Shown here piece after piece: positions 1 through 10,875 of a stretch of 64,000 bases of DNA; positions within the stretch are counted from its first letter, which is position 1, and every line of letters starts with the position of its first letter. This DNA is from Pelecanus crispus (lineage: Eukaryota > Chordata > Aves > Pelecaniformes > Pelecanidae), in assembly GCF_030463565.1 (NCBI RefSeq), contig NC_134660.1, forward strand, positions 3,051,501-3,115,500, in the 5' to 3' direction. The notes under the pieces are model-generated. The model had not been told where the DNA came from. It did not search any database and saw nothing but the letters and a program-made list of their open reading frames with translations. Both the position numbers and the translations under genes were made by a program.

Positions 1-3000
1 GGCTCACGGATTAACCCCTGACCTCATCGGGGCAGACGGACGCTGCAGGGCTGTGAGTCACCAGCCCCAAATCCAAGCCCCCGGCACGGCCAGGAGGGGA
101 GGGATGGATGGAGGCAGCGCCCGGCCAACCCTACCACCGCTGACCCACCGCCCAGCCATCCACCGGGATTTCTGCCCCTTCCTCTGGCCCCACAGGAGCG
201 GGGATGAGTCAGAGTTTCAGAGGCGATAAGAGGCGAAGGGAGCAGCTGCCGCCCGGCACCCGGCATAGCTGGGCGCAGCAGCGACCGCATTTCCAAACAG
301 AGGTGTAATTACCACCTCCACCGGCACTGATTCATGCAGAAAGCTGGACCAGGGCGGCCGCCCGCCCCTGGCTCTGCTCCAGCGGCCGGCACAGCTCGGG
401 GCTTGCAAGGACCAGCTGCAGCAGCCCCAGGCCCCAGCACCCTCCTCGGGGGAGCAAGGGACGAGCCCCCCACCAGCCCCGGCCCCCCACCACGCCGGTG
501 GCTGAGTCAGGGCGTCGGGTGGTGGCCCAGGACGCAGCTTGCGTGGGGCAGCTCAGCAGGGCACGGCGCGCACAGGCTTGGCGTGGCTCGCCCCAGCGCT
601 GCCGGCTGTTCCCAAGGAGCAGCCGAGCCCTCGCGAGCAGCACAGGCCGGCGCTCACAGGGAAAAATCCCAGCCTGGGCACAAACACTCGTTCCTGGGGA
701 GCAGCAGCTGGGTGGGAGGCAGGAGCCCCGCCACGCTCCATCCCCCCCAGCCAGATGCATCCTGCATCCCACCCTGCCCGCCCCCGCCACCTTCCCGGAG
801 CCACTGCAGGGCACTACTCCTGTCAATTCAATATTTTTTTGAGCTGTCAAGCAGCAATCCACAGACTAAGTACTGCTCCGGCTTTAATGGGTTGTGCATA
901 ATGCATGTTTATAAGGCAGCAAGAGAAGGATCCACTAATGGAGGCCAGCGGGGGCAGATCATTCCCGGGCGGGAGCCGGGGTTCCCGTTTGGTGCGGCAG
1001 GGCGGTGCGTGACGCACGGTGCCAGGGGCGAGCCCAGCTCCGCTCCCCACCCTGCGCCAGAGCAGGGTTTGGCCAGGAGAGCCCCTGTGCCGAGCTGGGA
1101 ATGCCGCACACCCCGCGTGTATTCATGAGCTGTTGCATCGGCGTTTGGGAGAGCGAGCCCTCCCAGCTGGGTCACCCTGGTCATGGCAGCACAGCCTCCA
1201 AATTGTGTCGGGAAGCGCAAGAAACACAATGCCAAATCATGGCTGAGGAAGCACGGCGGGCAGGAGAGCACTCTGCCGGCACCGGTGCAGGAGCCGGTGC
1301 GAGCCATCGCACATCCCAGCCGGGAGCTGGCACGCAGAACCCTGGCAGTGGGGCTGTGGCCAGAGGGACCCCAGCACCCCCAGGCTGACCCTGGAAAGCT
1401 GCCCTGGGAAGGGTGGGCAAGGTGAGAGTGGAGCCAAGGGCAGGAGAGCTCCCTGCACCACAGAGGGGGGTGTAAGGACCCTGAGCACCCACCCCAGCCA
1501 GGGCCGGGACCCCCAGGCAGCAGTGAGCTGGAGCTGGCAGGAGGGGCTGGCGCTGCCTGCACCGTCAGTCGACCGGTAACGGCTGCTCTACAATTTACAC
1601 GCTTTTGACAGGCACTTAATTTTTCAAACCTCCATGGGTTCAGCTCAGACACCGGCTTCTTAAGGAGCCCTGCATTATGCATGAGCCACCCCCCGCCACC
1701 CGCTCCGTCTGCGCCCCAGAGACATCAAAAGCCGGGAAAGCTCCTCCGAGCCCAGACACGGCTCAGGTGATCGGCCCCCAGACAGGCTCCAAGCAGGAGA
1801 TGGGACCAAGCTAATGAGCACCACGTTAGACCCGCCTGAGCACAGCACCCGCAGCGGGGGGCGAGGGGCCAGCAGGGACGGGCGTTACACAGCTCGGGGG
1901 GGGGGCTCTCTATTCCCAGGAGCCCCCCAGAAGGGACCACAGCCGCCTCGTTAAACACAGCCCCCGTCCTTCCCCCGGAGCATCACCCCGCCGGCAGCCA
2001 GCAAGGCCAGCGGCACCCACGGTGACGGAGCCAGCGGAGCAAATGTCAGACTCTCCAGTGGCAAGCAGTGATATTTTCTGAACCCTGTGTCAAGCATCCT
2101 CTGCTCATCACTCAGCCAGGGCCGGACGCCCGACAAGAGCTTCTCCCCCATCCTCCATGGCCGGGCTCTGCCCCAGCTGTCCTCCCTCCTCCTCAGAGGG
2201 GTCAGAGCAAGCCAGGCAGTCGCCCAGGCAAGGGATACTGGTGATGCCTGGGTTCACCTTCAGCAGGAGCCGTTCGCCAGCGACGCTTTTGCTGGTGAAC
2301 GGCTGCAGTGGGGCAGGACCCCCACCGCCCCCAGGGAGCGGTGAAGGGAAGGGCAGCAGTTCATGCAGGAGGGAGAAGCCAGGGGTATTTAGGGCACACG
2401 TGAAAATACCTGCCTGGAGGGATCAGCCATGAGCACGGGGGATGCTTGGGTGGGCTCCAGCCCCCTCCACGACCAGGCCTGTGGGTAGGATAACTGCTGC
2501 TGAGCCCGGCCCTTGTCTCCCCCCCACCAGGCTGTTACTAACCAGAGCGGTACCACCAAGCCCCGGCTGAGCCCCCCCACCTGCACAGAGCTGGGACCCC
2601 CAGGGAAACAGGGCTCACTCCCAGGAACAGCAAGAAACCCCCCAGAAAACTGAGGCAGATGTGGGGGACCCCACAGAGGGGACAGGAGGTTTGGGGGAGC
2701 CCCTCCAATGGCTCCATGTGGGACACGGGGCTGTGCAGGGGCTTCAGCCAGCCCCTGTGCAGGGGAGAGCCAGGAGAAGGTTAATCCCTCTCCCACCACT
2801 TCCCGCAGCCAGGAACGCCAGGGAAGGCAGAGGAAGCTCCCGCAGCTGTAAGGCACCGGCCAGCAGCTCATCCGCCCCCAGAGCCATTTGATCAGCGTCC
2901 AGGAGGCATCACCCCTCCCGAGACACTGTCTGCGGAGGAAGTCTCCGGCAAACACGCAGCTCTGGATCTGACCAGCCCTTCCCTCCGGCTGCTCGGAGAA

Positions 3001-6000
3001 GCCTTCAGCCTCACGCAGGCGGGACACAGCCAGCAGATGTACAGCTGAGCTGCCCAAAACAGCAGCAGGGAAGCTATGAATGCTGCTTCATGCAAAAAAG
3101 GTTATTGCCCAGGGACTTCCTGGGGGGCAGCAGTCCCTGGGGTGAGCAGCCATGACCCCCAACACCCTTAAGTGAGCAGGCGGGGACCACAGAGCACCCC
3201 CACATCCCAAGTCCCAGGCAAGGGCTGCACAGGAGCAGGCGCCAGGACCTGGGGGTCAGTGGGTGCGAGAGGCAGCTTGAGCACATCACGGGGGGCTCCA
3301 GCCTGCCCTCACCCCTGTGCGGAGCACACCGTGCTGCCCAGCCCGGAGCAGCGTGGGGTGCCAGCCAAGGGGCTGTCGCAGCCCCCCGCAGAGCCCCATC
3401 CTTGCATGCATCCTGCCGGGAACAGAGAGCAGCAGCGCTGGAAGTGCCCCTGCTCAGGAGCTGCGCCGCGCGAGGGGGTGAGCTGGGCTGCGGGAAGCAT
3501 GCGAGCAATCGTAATTACAGTCACTTAGGCTTTTAAGAAAAGGAAAGAGGCAGTTAAGGCAATTCAACAAATGCAATGCGAGAAAAGACTCTATTTTAGA
3601 AGCACTTATGCAACACGCAAGCGATCTCCGGGGATTAGTGACCGCTCACGCAGACAGCGAGGCTGGGAGAGAGCAGCCTTGGCAGCAGCGGAGCCCTCCT
3701 AGGGGCCAGGGCACCCGGGGCTCGGTGCACCCAGAAGAGCTGCACCCCAAGGCCCCCCATCACCCGCAACCCCCTGCCCAGAGGCACCCAGAAGCGACGG
3801 CATTGCACCGACAGCTAACGAAGCTGGGGCAGCAGCTAACGAAGCTCCCGCAGATGCTGCGACAGACCCAGCACGGTACAAAGTCTTCAATGGTTTTGAA
3901 GAGGATCCCTCGCAGGAACACGCAGCAGGAGGAGGCAGAGAAAGGAGCTTTTCAAGACCTCAGCAGCATCAATGGGAAGCGTTAGAGTCAGATCCCGGCT
4001 ACCACGAGCCCTTTCAATGGGGCTTTACAGTGAAGATAAGTGGAAGAATTCAAAGGGGAAGGAGAGCAGCTTGAAGTTTAATGAGGAGGAGACGGACGAT
4101 CAGCCTCTCGTTAGAAAGCAGGCTGTAACGGCGCGAAGCCGCCCCGGCCCTGCACACAAAGGAGCCGATGGCCTTTGTTCGTCAGCGCTTGCACGTCCAT
4201 CCCAGCCGCCCCACCAGCTCCGATAACTTCAGGTCACTTGGGGAGGGCAGCGAGGGTACAAGAGCCGTGCTTCAGACCCAGGCTCCCTCACTGGAGGAGG
4301 CTCTAAACCACTATTTATTTCTCCACCTGCTCCTGCTCACGTTAAGTTTGAGCTGCCGAAAGCCCCGTGCAAAGCCCCTGGTCCCACTATTCGGGCAGCA
4401 CCAGGAGTGCCGCATCCCCCCGAGCGCGGCAAGATTAGGCTCCCGGCGGCAGAGCCAGCCCTGGCAGCGCGGCATCTGCACCACGACCCGCTCCGCTGAT
4501 GCTCTCTATCAAAGCAGAGCACGTACCTCAAGCCTCTGGAAGTGCCTCGCCTTCACCCGAATTAACAGCTACTGACAGCTCCAGCACACGCCAAGTCCAG
4601 GCTGTAATATTTTGGCACTTCAAATCCCAAAATGACAAGGTATTATCCATCAAGCTCTCCCATTGCAAAAGCACACGCAATGCCAGGCATGACACCGACG
4701 CTCCCGTAGCGCACCGAGGGGTGGCCGAGCCCTCGCACGGGGCACCACAGCCCCAGGAACCGCCGGGCACCTGGGACTCGTGCAAGAGCTCTGCCAAAGC
4801 ACCGTCCGCCGAACCACAGCTCGGGCTTCCCCGGGGAGCCCCGCTGCCCACGCCGTGCCCCGCCGCAGCCCCGGCTCACCCAGCGTTACCTCCCTGCCCC
4901 ACACGCACAGCACTGCTGGGCGCCGGCACGGCTCCAGCAGCTCTGTTGTGCCCTGATTTGGGGGCAGCTCCCCCTTGCACAGCTCCAGTGCCGCGCCTGG
5001 TCGGCTCTGCCTGCGCAGGGCAAGCCCCACGGCAGGACCCAGCCCAGGGAGGGATTTCCCAGGGACATTCACGCGCCGAAAACCCATCGTGGGGTCTCTG
5101 GCAGAGCATCTCCCCTCCCCGCATCCCTGCTTGCCGGCACAGACACCACCATCCACGGAGACAGCGGGATCGGGAGGACCCACGTGGGCACATCCCCTCC
5201 TTAACAAAAGTTTGCCGATCTCATTAGAAACGCTGCTGGAAAAGATGGGAACTCGCCACTTGTCCATGGAAAGGAGAACTGGCATGATGCAATTAATCAC
5301 AATAACTCCATCTGGATAAGAGAAAAAAAAATAATCATTATTTTGTTTTAAAGAGCACAAAGAACAAGTTGTCCTTTAAGAACATGATAATTGCAGGCTT
5401 TAAATTTAGGCTTTGAGGCTCACAGGCTGTTCCCAGCTCCAGTCATGGTGTCCAGAAACACGGAATTTTACCACCTGGCCCTGATGCTGCCAGCGGAGCT
5501 GAGGCAGCGGGGAGGGACGCAGGGCTGCTGAGCCCCAGCTTAATTTCTCCATCCAATTGCATTACATCTGTAAAGTTCAGACGCTTCACAAGAAATTATC
5601 ACCAACACCCGTCAGCACCCGGCCTGTCGGAGCAAGTTAATGATTTGTCACCAGGGCTCTGCCCGCGCATCACAGCGATTACGGCAGGGCTCCTTACAGC
5701 AGCCAAAGGTCTCTCCCCCACCAGCGAAGCACTACGCGCTTTATCCAGCCACCCACCCCCAAAAGCCACGCGGGGCTGCAGTGCAGCTCACACCGCAGGG
5801 TCTGCGCCTCCAGCGCCGGAGCAGGCTCCCCTCCGGGAGGGCACTGCTGCTCGCTTGACTTCACCGCCTCCCGTGGGTTTGATCGCCCAGGGGTAGGATA
5901 TTTGGAAAACACCCAGCACCTTTACCCCCTCCACCCAGCTGCCAGCTCCTGCTCCGGGTCTCGGAAGGAGCCCGAGGACTCGCTCGGTTCAAGCGCGGCG

Positions 6001-9000
6001 AGGCAGGCGTCGTGGGGGTGCCCGCCAAGCCCCAGCATCCGCAGCACGAGGCTCCTGCCCTGTTTGCAAAGCGATTTCGGAGCAGAGCGACCAAGGCATG
6101 CTGAAAGGCCTCCAGGCCTGTCAGCAGCCACAGCAAAACCCATCAAGGCTGGCATATTTAGAAGGGTATTTCAAACCTCTGCCTAATTAGAAACCTCTTC
6201 CCCCCACAGCAGTCGACGAGCCGTGCGGCATTCCCACGCCAGAGGCGGGAAGCCACGGGGGCGAGGAGCTCTGCCCATCGAGGCACCTGTGTGGCTCTGA
6301 AGCCAACCCAATTTAGGCACAGACATGGCATTTAGCTGCTTAGGTCAAGTTTTAAGACTTCTTTGGAAAGGGAGTACCTGTGCCTTCACACCCTCGCTGT
6401 CCTCCACTGCTTCACTAAACACTGTGCGTGGGGAAGGGGGGTAAAACCAGCCCTCCCGAAGCAGACAAGGCTGCAGCGATTCAAGGCACCGGCGCAGCCC
6501 TGCTGTCCTCCTGAGCTGCCATCCCAGCTGCTTCCATCCACACAGACCGGCCCGAGACACCCCACGCTCTCACGGGACTGAGAGCCACCACCCAAGCCCT
6601 GGCTCAGGGTGATGCTGGGTGCCCCACGCACCCTGTCTAGGTGGGAAAGCACCAGCTGAAATCAAGGCAAAGCTGACGTCCAAGGTAGGCTTGTACTGTT
6701 TTAATAGAAATTAGATTTCTTTTTAACTCCTGTTAATTAGAAGCCAGTCTAATTTAAACCTTCAAGACTAGCGCAAGGCTCGGTACAGATGCTGCAATTA
6801 AAGTCTTGCAAGTTCTCTGCAAAGAGCCTCCGCTTCCCCCGCTTGCAAAGCAGGGGCCAAGGGCAGCTCCGCTCCCCAAGGCTCTGCCATCTGCGAGCGG
6901 CAGCGCACCCGGCAGGAGCGTCGTCTTAAACCCCGGAGATCTGGAAGTGTGATAAAAAGCCAAATCCCATCAAGCGCTCCCACACCAAACCACTGCCTCG
7001 AAGGGAAGCCATCGTCACAGGAACAGCCTCGGCTGAAAGAGCCACGCAGCTGCACCACAGTCGCCTGCCCCAACTGCTAGAGCTGATTAAGGATTTCAGG
7101 TGGGGGAAACAAAAGGGGAGAGTTAATGGGATTAGGACAGCACTGAATATTACACCGAAATACAGCCCTGGGACCAGAGGGAAAATTCTCCAAGGTCCCC
7201 AGCTGCAGCCAAGCCGCTGGCACTGCTGAGGCGGTCGATGCTCCAGGGACGGTGCACAAATCGCCCGCACGCCCAGCCCCGGAAAACCCCCCCAGCAGCC
7301 CGGCTCGGCCCCACCGGGATGCACGCGCTTCCTGGAGCCGCTGAGGACACGCCACATCGCCCAGACAATAGAGCGTAAACGCCATTGTCAGGAAGGCAGA
7401 GCCCTGCCGCGGCCGCCCCCACCTTCCCCCAGCGCCCCGCGAGCCCCCCGAGCACTGGGGACCCACGTCTCCCCCAGCACCCACGCGGGAGCCAGCCCTG
7501 GAGAAAACAGCCCTCAGCCACTGATGCCAGGAGCTCCGCGCATTCCTGTCCTGATGGCCAACTTGTTTAAGCCAAATTAGCAGTAAAATGGGTTTTTCAT
7601 GACACTTTGTGGAAATCCTCCAAAGCGATGAACGATTACAGGCTTCAGATGTGTAAGGACTGTTTCATTGGGTACCCTGCATCCTTCCAGCCGACTCTGA
7701 TAAAACACCAAGGACACAGAAAGGGACCTTAAAATCTCCCCAGCCCCGTTACCGGCTGGGCCGGACACCCGCTCCCCCCAGGAGTGGGGCCAGGAGCAGA
7801 CCCCGCGGGCACCGCGCCCGCCCTGGATGCGAATGACAGCCCTGAGCGAACGCCCCCGGCAGCGCTCCAGCCCCGTCCCCGCGGCAGCTGGCAGGGAGAC
7901 GCTTCGCCCCCGGCTCCCCGCCAGCCCAAATGGCAGACGGACGCGAGACCGCCGGGTGTCGGGGCTGGCAAGCGGCACCAGCGCCAAAACCAGCACGACG
8001 TGGGCCGGAGCGGGAGGTGCAGCAGCGGCGGGGGCCAGACCCAGCTGGGTCACGGTGCGTCCCCGGCCCCCGCCGCCCTTCCAGCATGGGGAAACCAACA
8101 GGGAACGTCACCCCAGGCACGGGGCTCGCCCAGGCACCCCGACAGCACCACGGGAAAGCCGGGGGGGTGCAGGGACGCTGCAGCCCGGTGAGAGCGGGCG
8201 CAGGCTGCTGCCTTCGCACCCACGCGGGCGCGACAGCGGCGCGGGTCACCCAGGACCGTCCCCGGCAGGCGGCCGTGCCCTCTCAGCGAGCATTCACGCT
8301 CCTCTCGTTGCACAAAAATCTCTCCAAGTTGCTCGTACAACAGCCTACATTTTCCTTCTCCGGGCAACTCCCAGCAACGTTTCAGCATTATCCTTTCATC
8401 TGTGCTGTAAACCTGATTAATTAAGCTAATCACTCAGCTAAAGCAATTAGAGCGCTCTCTCCTCTCCAAACACCAGACAAAAAGCCAGCCAAGTTTCGCT
8501 CCCCCCCGCGTTTCCCCGCGCGGATATCCGCTGTCAGCCGCTCGCGGGGGGCTCGGCTGGGAACCCCCAGCGCCGAGCGGCGCCCGACGCTCCTCCGTCC
8601 CGGCCGGGGCTGCCTGGGTGACGCCAGGCCACCCCAACCCCCTCTCGACCCCCTCAGACCCCCAGCCACGGCAGCCTGGGGCAGCGCTTCGCAACCCGGG
8701 CCGCAGGTGAGGGGCAGCCCACCGGCACGGCGGGCGGGGACGGGGGCGTCGAGCGGCGTCGAGCGGGCGCGGCGGCAGCACGCGGCCATCAGGTGTGACT
8801 CAGGGCACGCCGGCCGCGGCACCGAGCAGCCGCGGTTTGCGCAAGAGCCCCACGGCCACCTGGGCGAGCGCCGTGCCAAGGCCTCGCCCGTGGAGCCGCG
8901 ACTCCGAGCGCGCCCGGGCGGTGCCGGGGACGGAGCCGCCGCCTCGCAGCCGAGCGCGGGGTCTGGGGGCGCCAACTCGCGAACTCGCTCCTGCGGCGCC

Positions 9001-9350
9001 CGGCGGGGAGCGGGGAGCGGGACAGCCGCGCTCGCCCGCGGGGGCTCGCCCCGGGGACCCGCCCGACCGGATCCTCGGCCGCCGACAGCCGCGGCGCTCG
9101 CCCCGGCCCCAGGCGGGACGAGCCGGGCACACGGCGCCGGGCACACGGCTCCGCGCCGGCTCTGCCGCCCGCGGGGAGCGCTGCCCCGGGGCGGCGGCTG
9201 GAGCGACGCGGGGCGCCTGGTGCCGCCCGGCCCCGACACCCGGCTCCGCCCGGCCCCGACACCCGGCTCCCCCCGGCCCCCCCACGCCCCGGCCCCGGCC
9301 CCCCCGGGCGCTGCAGCGGCGGCGGCGGCCCCGGCCCCGGCCCCGCTCAC
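1..9350 (-). other. JUP: Gene-free stretch, probably first intron of JUP
   Basis: No open frame here resembles a known protein, and the many GC-rich frames on both strands lack splice-consistent partners. A minus-strand splice donor at 9349-9350 inside a CpG island, together with human gene order (JUP lies beside P3H4 on the same strand), suggests this is the long first intron of the plakoglobin gene, with coding exons beyond the left edge. Short AT-richer islands interrupt the GC-rich background at about 830-925, 1580-1690, 5290-5420, 6690-6800, 7560-7720 and 8330-8460; they could be regulatory elements. The gene name rests on synteny, not on any JUP coding sequence in this window. Confidence 0.4.
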
Positions 9351-9460
9351 CTGCGCGGCGGCTCCCCCTGCGCGGGCACTGCCGCCCGCCCCGCTCCTGC
9401 CCGAACAAAAGGCGAGCAGCGCCCCGCGCGCCGCCCCGCCCCCGCCCCGCCCTGCCCCGC
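9351..9460 (-). other. JUP: Presumed non-coding first exon of JUP
   Basis: Read on the minus strand, a very GC-rich segment ends in a strong donor (GCGCAG followed by GTGAGCGG), with the exon's last base at 9351. It lies in a CpG island and downstream of three CCAAT boxes in minus orientation. The 5' end is a guess because no transcription start can be read. No start codon leads into a recognisable JUP frame, so the exon would be untranslated, as expected for JUP. Another minus-strand transcript could use the same donor. Confidence 0.4.
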
Positions 9461-9497
9461 CCCGGCGCACGCCCCGCCCCCGCGACGCCGGATCGCT

Positions 9498-9619
9498 ATT
9501 GGATCTCCCTCACGCCCGTCAATCGCGCGGCGCGCCTGGCACCGCCCCCGCCGGACGTGTTTATTCGCTCTCCATTGGCGGGGGCGCGGTCGCCCCGCCC
9601 TCCGCTGGCAGGGGATTGG
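9498..9619 (-). promoter_or_regulatory. Three CCAAT boxes in minus orientation
   Basis: ATTGG (CCAAT on the minus strand) occurs at 9498-9502, 9574-9578 and 9615-9619, all in the same orientation and upstream of the presumed leftward exon. Clustered CCAAT boxes are the usual binding sites of NF-Y in CpG promoters. Binding is inferred. Confidence 0.45.
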
Positions 9620-9811
9620 GCAGCGGGGCGGGGCGGGCGGGGCGCGGCGGCGGGCGGGGACGGGCGCTGCCGCGAGGGCGACCACCTGGGTGACGTCACT
9701 GGGCGGGGCGAGGCGGAGGCCGGGGCGGGGCCGGGGCGGGGCCAACGACCCTCCCCTGGGCAGGGGGCGGGGCCGGGACGTACCTGGGCAGGGCGGGGCC
9801 GCCCCGGGGGT

Positions 9812-10875
9812 GCGTGGGGTGCGGGGACCCCGAGAGTTGTGGGGTCGCGGGGTGCGTGGGGTGCGGGGATCCCCGAGGGCTGTGGGGTCGCTGGGACCCC
9901 CGGGGTGCGTGGGGTGCAGGGACCCCCGAGAGTTGTGGGGTCGCGGGGTGCATGGGGTGCGGGGATCCCCGAGAGTTGTGGGGTCGCTGGGACCCCCGGG
10001 GTGCTTGGGGTGCGGGGACCCCCGAGAGTTGTGGGGTCGCGGGGTGCGTGGGGTGCGGGGATCCCCGAGGGCTGTGGGGTCGCTGGGACCCCCGGGGTGC
10101 GTGGGGTGCAGGGACCCCCGAGAGTTGTGGGGTCGCGGGGTGCATGGGGTGCGGGGATCCCCGAGAGTTGTGGGGTCGCTGGGACCCCCGGGGTGCTTGG
10201 GGTGCGGGGACCCCCGAGAGTTGTGGGGTCGCGGGGTGCGTGGGGTGCGGGGATCCCCAAGGGCTGTGGGGTCGCTGGGACCCCGGGGGTGCGTGGGGTG
10301 CGGGGACCCGCGAGAGTTGTGGGGTCGCGGGGTGCGTGGGGTGCGGGGATCCCCGAGAGTTGTGGGGTCACTGGGACCCCGGGGGTGCTTGGGGTGCAGG
10401 GACCCCCCGAGGGCTGTGGGGTCGCGGGGTGCGTGGGGTGCGGGGACCCCCGAGGGCTGTGGGGTCGCTGGGACCCCGGGGGTGCGTGGGGTGCAGGGAC
10501 CCCCCGAGGGCTGTGGGGTCGCGGGGTGCGTGGGGTGAGGGGATCCCCGAGAGTTGTGGGGTCGCTGGGACCCTGGGAGTGCGTGGGGTGCAGGGACCCC
10601 CCGAGGGCTGTGGGGTCGCGGGGTGCGTGGGGTGCGGGGATCCCCGAGAGTTGTGGGGTCGCTGGGACCCCGGGGGTGCGTGGGGTGCAGGGACCCCCCG
10701 AGGGCTGTGGGGTCGCGGGGTGCGTGGGGTGAGGGGATCCCCGAGAGTTGTGGGGTCATGGGGTGTGTGGGGTGCGGGGACCCCCGAGGGCTGTGGGGTC
10801 GCGGGGTGAGTGGGGTGAGGGGACCCCCGAGAGTTGTGGGGTCGCAGGGTGCGTGGGGTGCGGGGACCCCTCCCA
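9812..10875. repeat. G-rich minisatellite with higher-order structure
   Basis: About 1.06 kb of tandem repeats are built from two related subunits of roughly 45 and 52 bp. Both contain GGGGTGCGTGGGGTGCGGGGA and end in either GAGAGTTGTGGGGTCGC or GAGGGCTGTGGGGTCGC. Together they form a ~97 bp composite. In the left part this is doubled into a ~194 bp higher-order unit: the block starting near 9829 recurs almost unchanged near 10023. Copies diverge towards the right edge. The plus strand has closely spaced runs of four G and could form G-quadruplexes. Long frames here are open in several registers because the unit lacks stop codons; they are not genes. Confidence 0.95.

Larger units (their letters stand above)
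8700..9800 (-). promoter_or_regulatory. JUP: CpG-island promoter, probably of JUP
   Basis: The stretch is extremely GC-rich with very many CpG dinucleotides and several GC-box-like CCCCGCCCC / GGGGCGGGG runs at about 9425-9485 and 9625-9730. There is no TATA box. It contains the splice donor at 9349-9350 that starts a leftward transcript, and the minus-strand CCAAT boxes. A plus-strand transcript from the same island is possible but nothing in the sequence demands it. Confidence 0.6.

Noticed and set aside
334-1128. Frame of 264 codons near the left edge
   Set aside because: Pro/Ala/Gly-rich translation of GC-rich DNA without family resemblance or exon signals.
8795-10732. Very long open frames on both strands (up to about 645 codons) through the CpG island and array
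   Set aside because: They run through stop-free tandem repeats and CpG-rich DNA, are open in several registers at once, encode low-complexity sequence and match no family.
9812-10875. Possible CRISPR-like array
   Set aside because: Units are directly adjacent with no unique spacers, and the context is a vertebrate nuclear genome.
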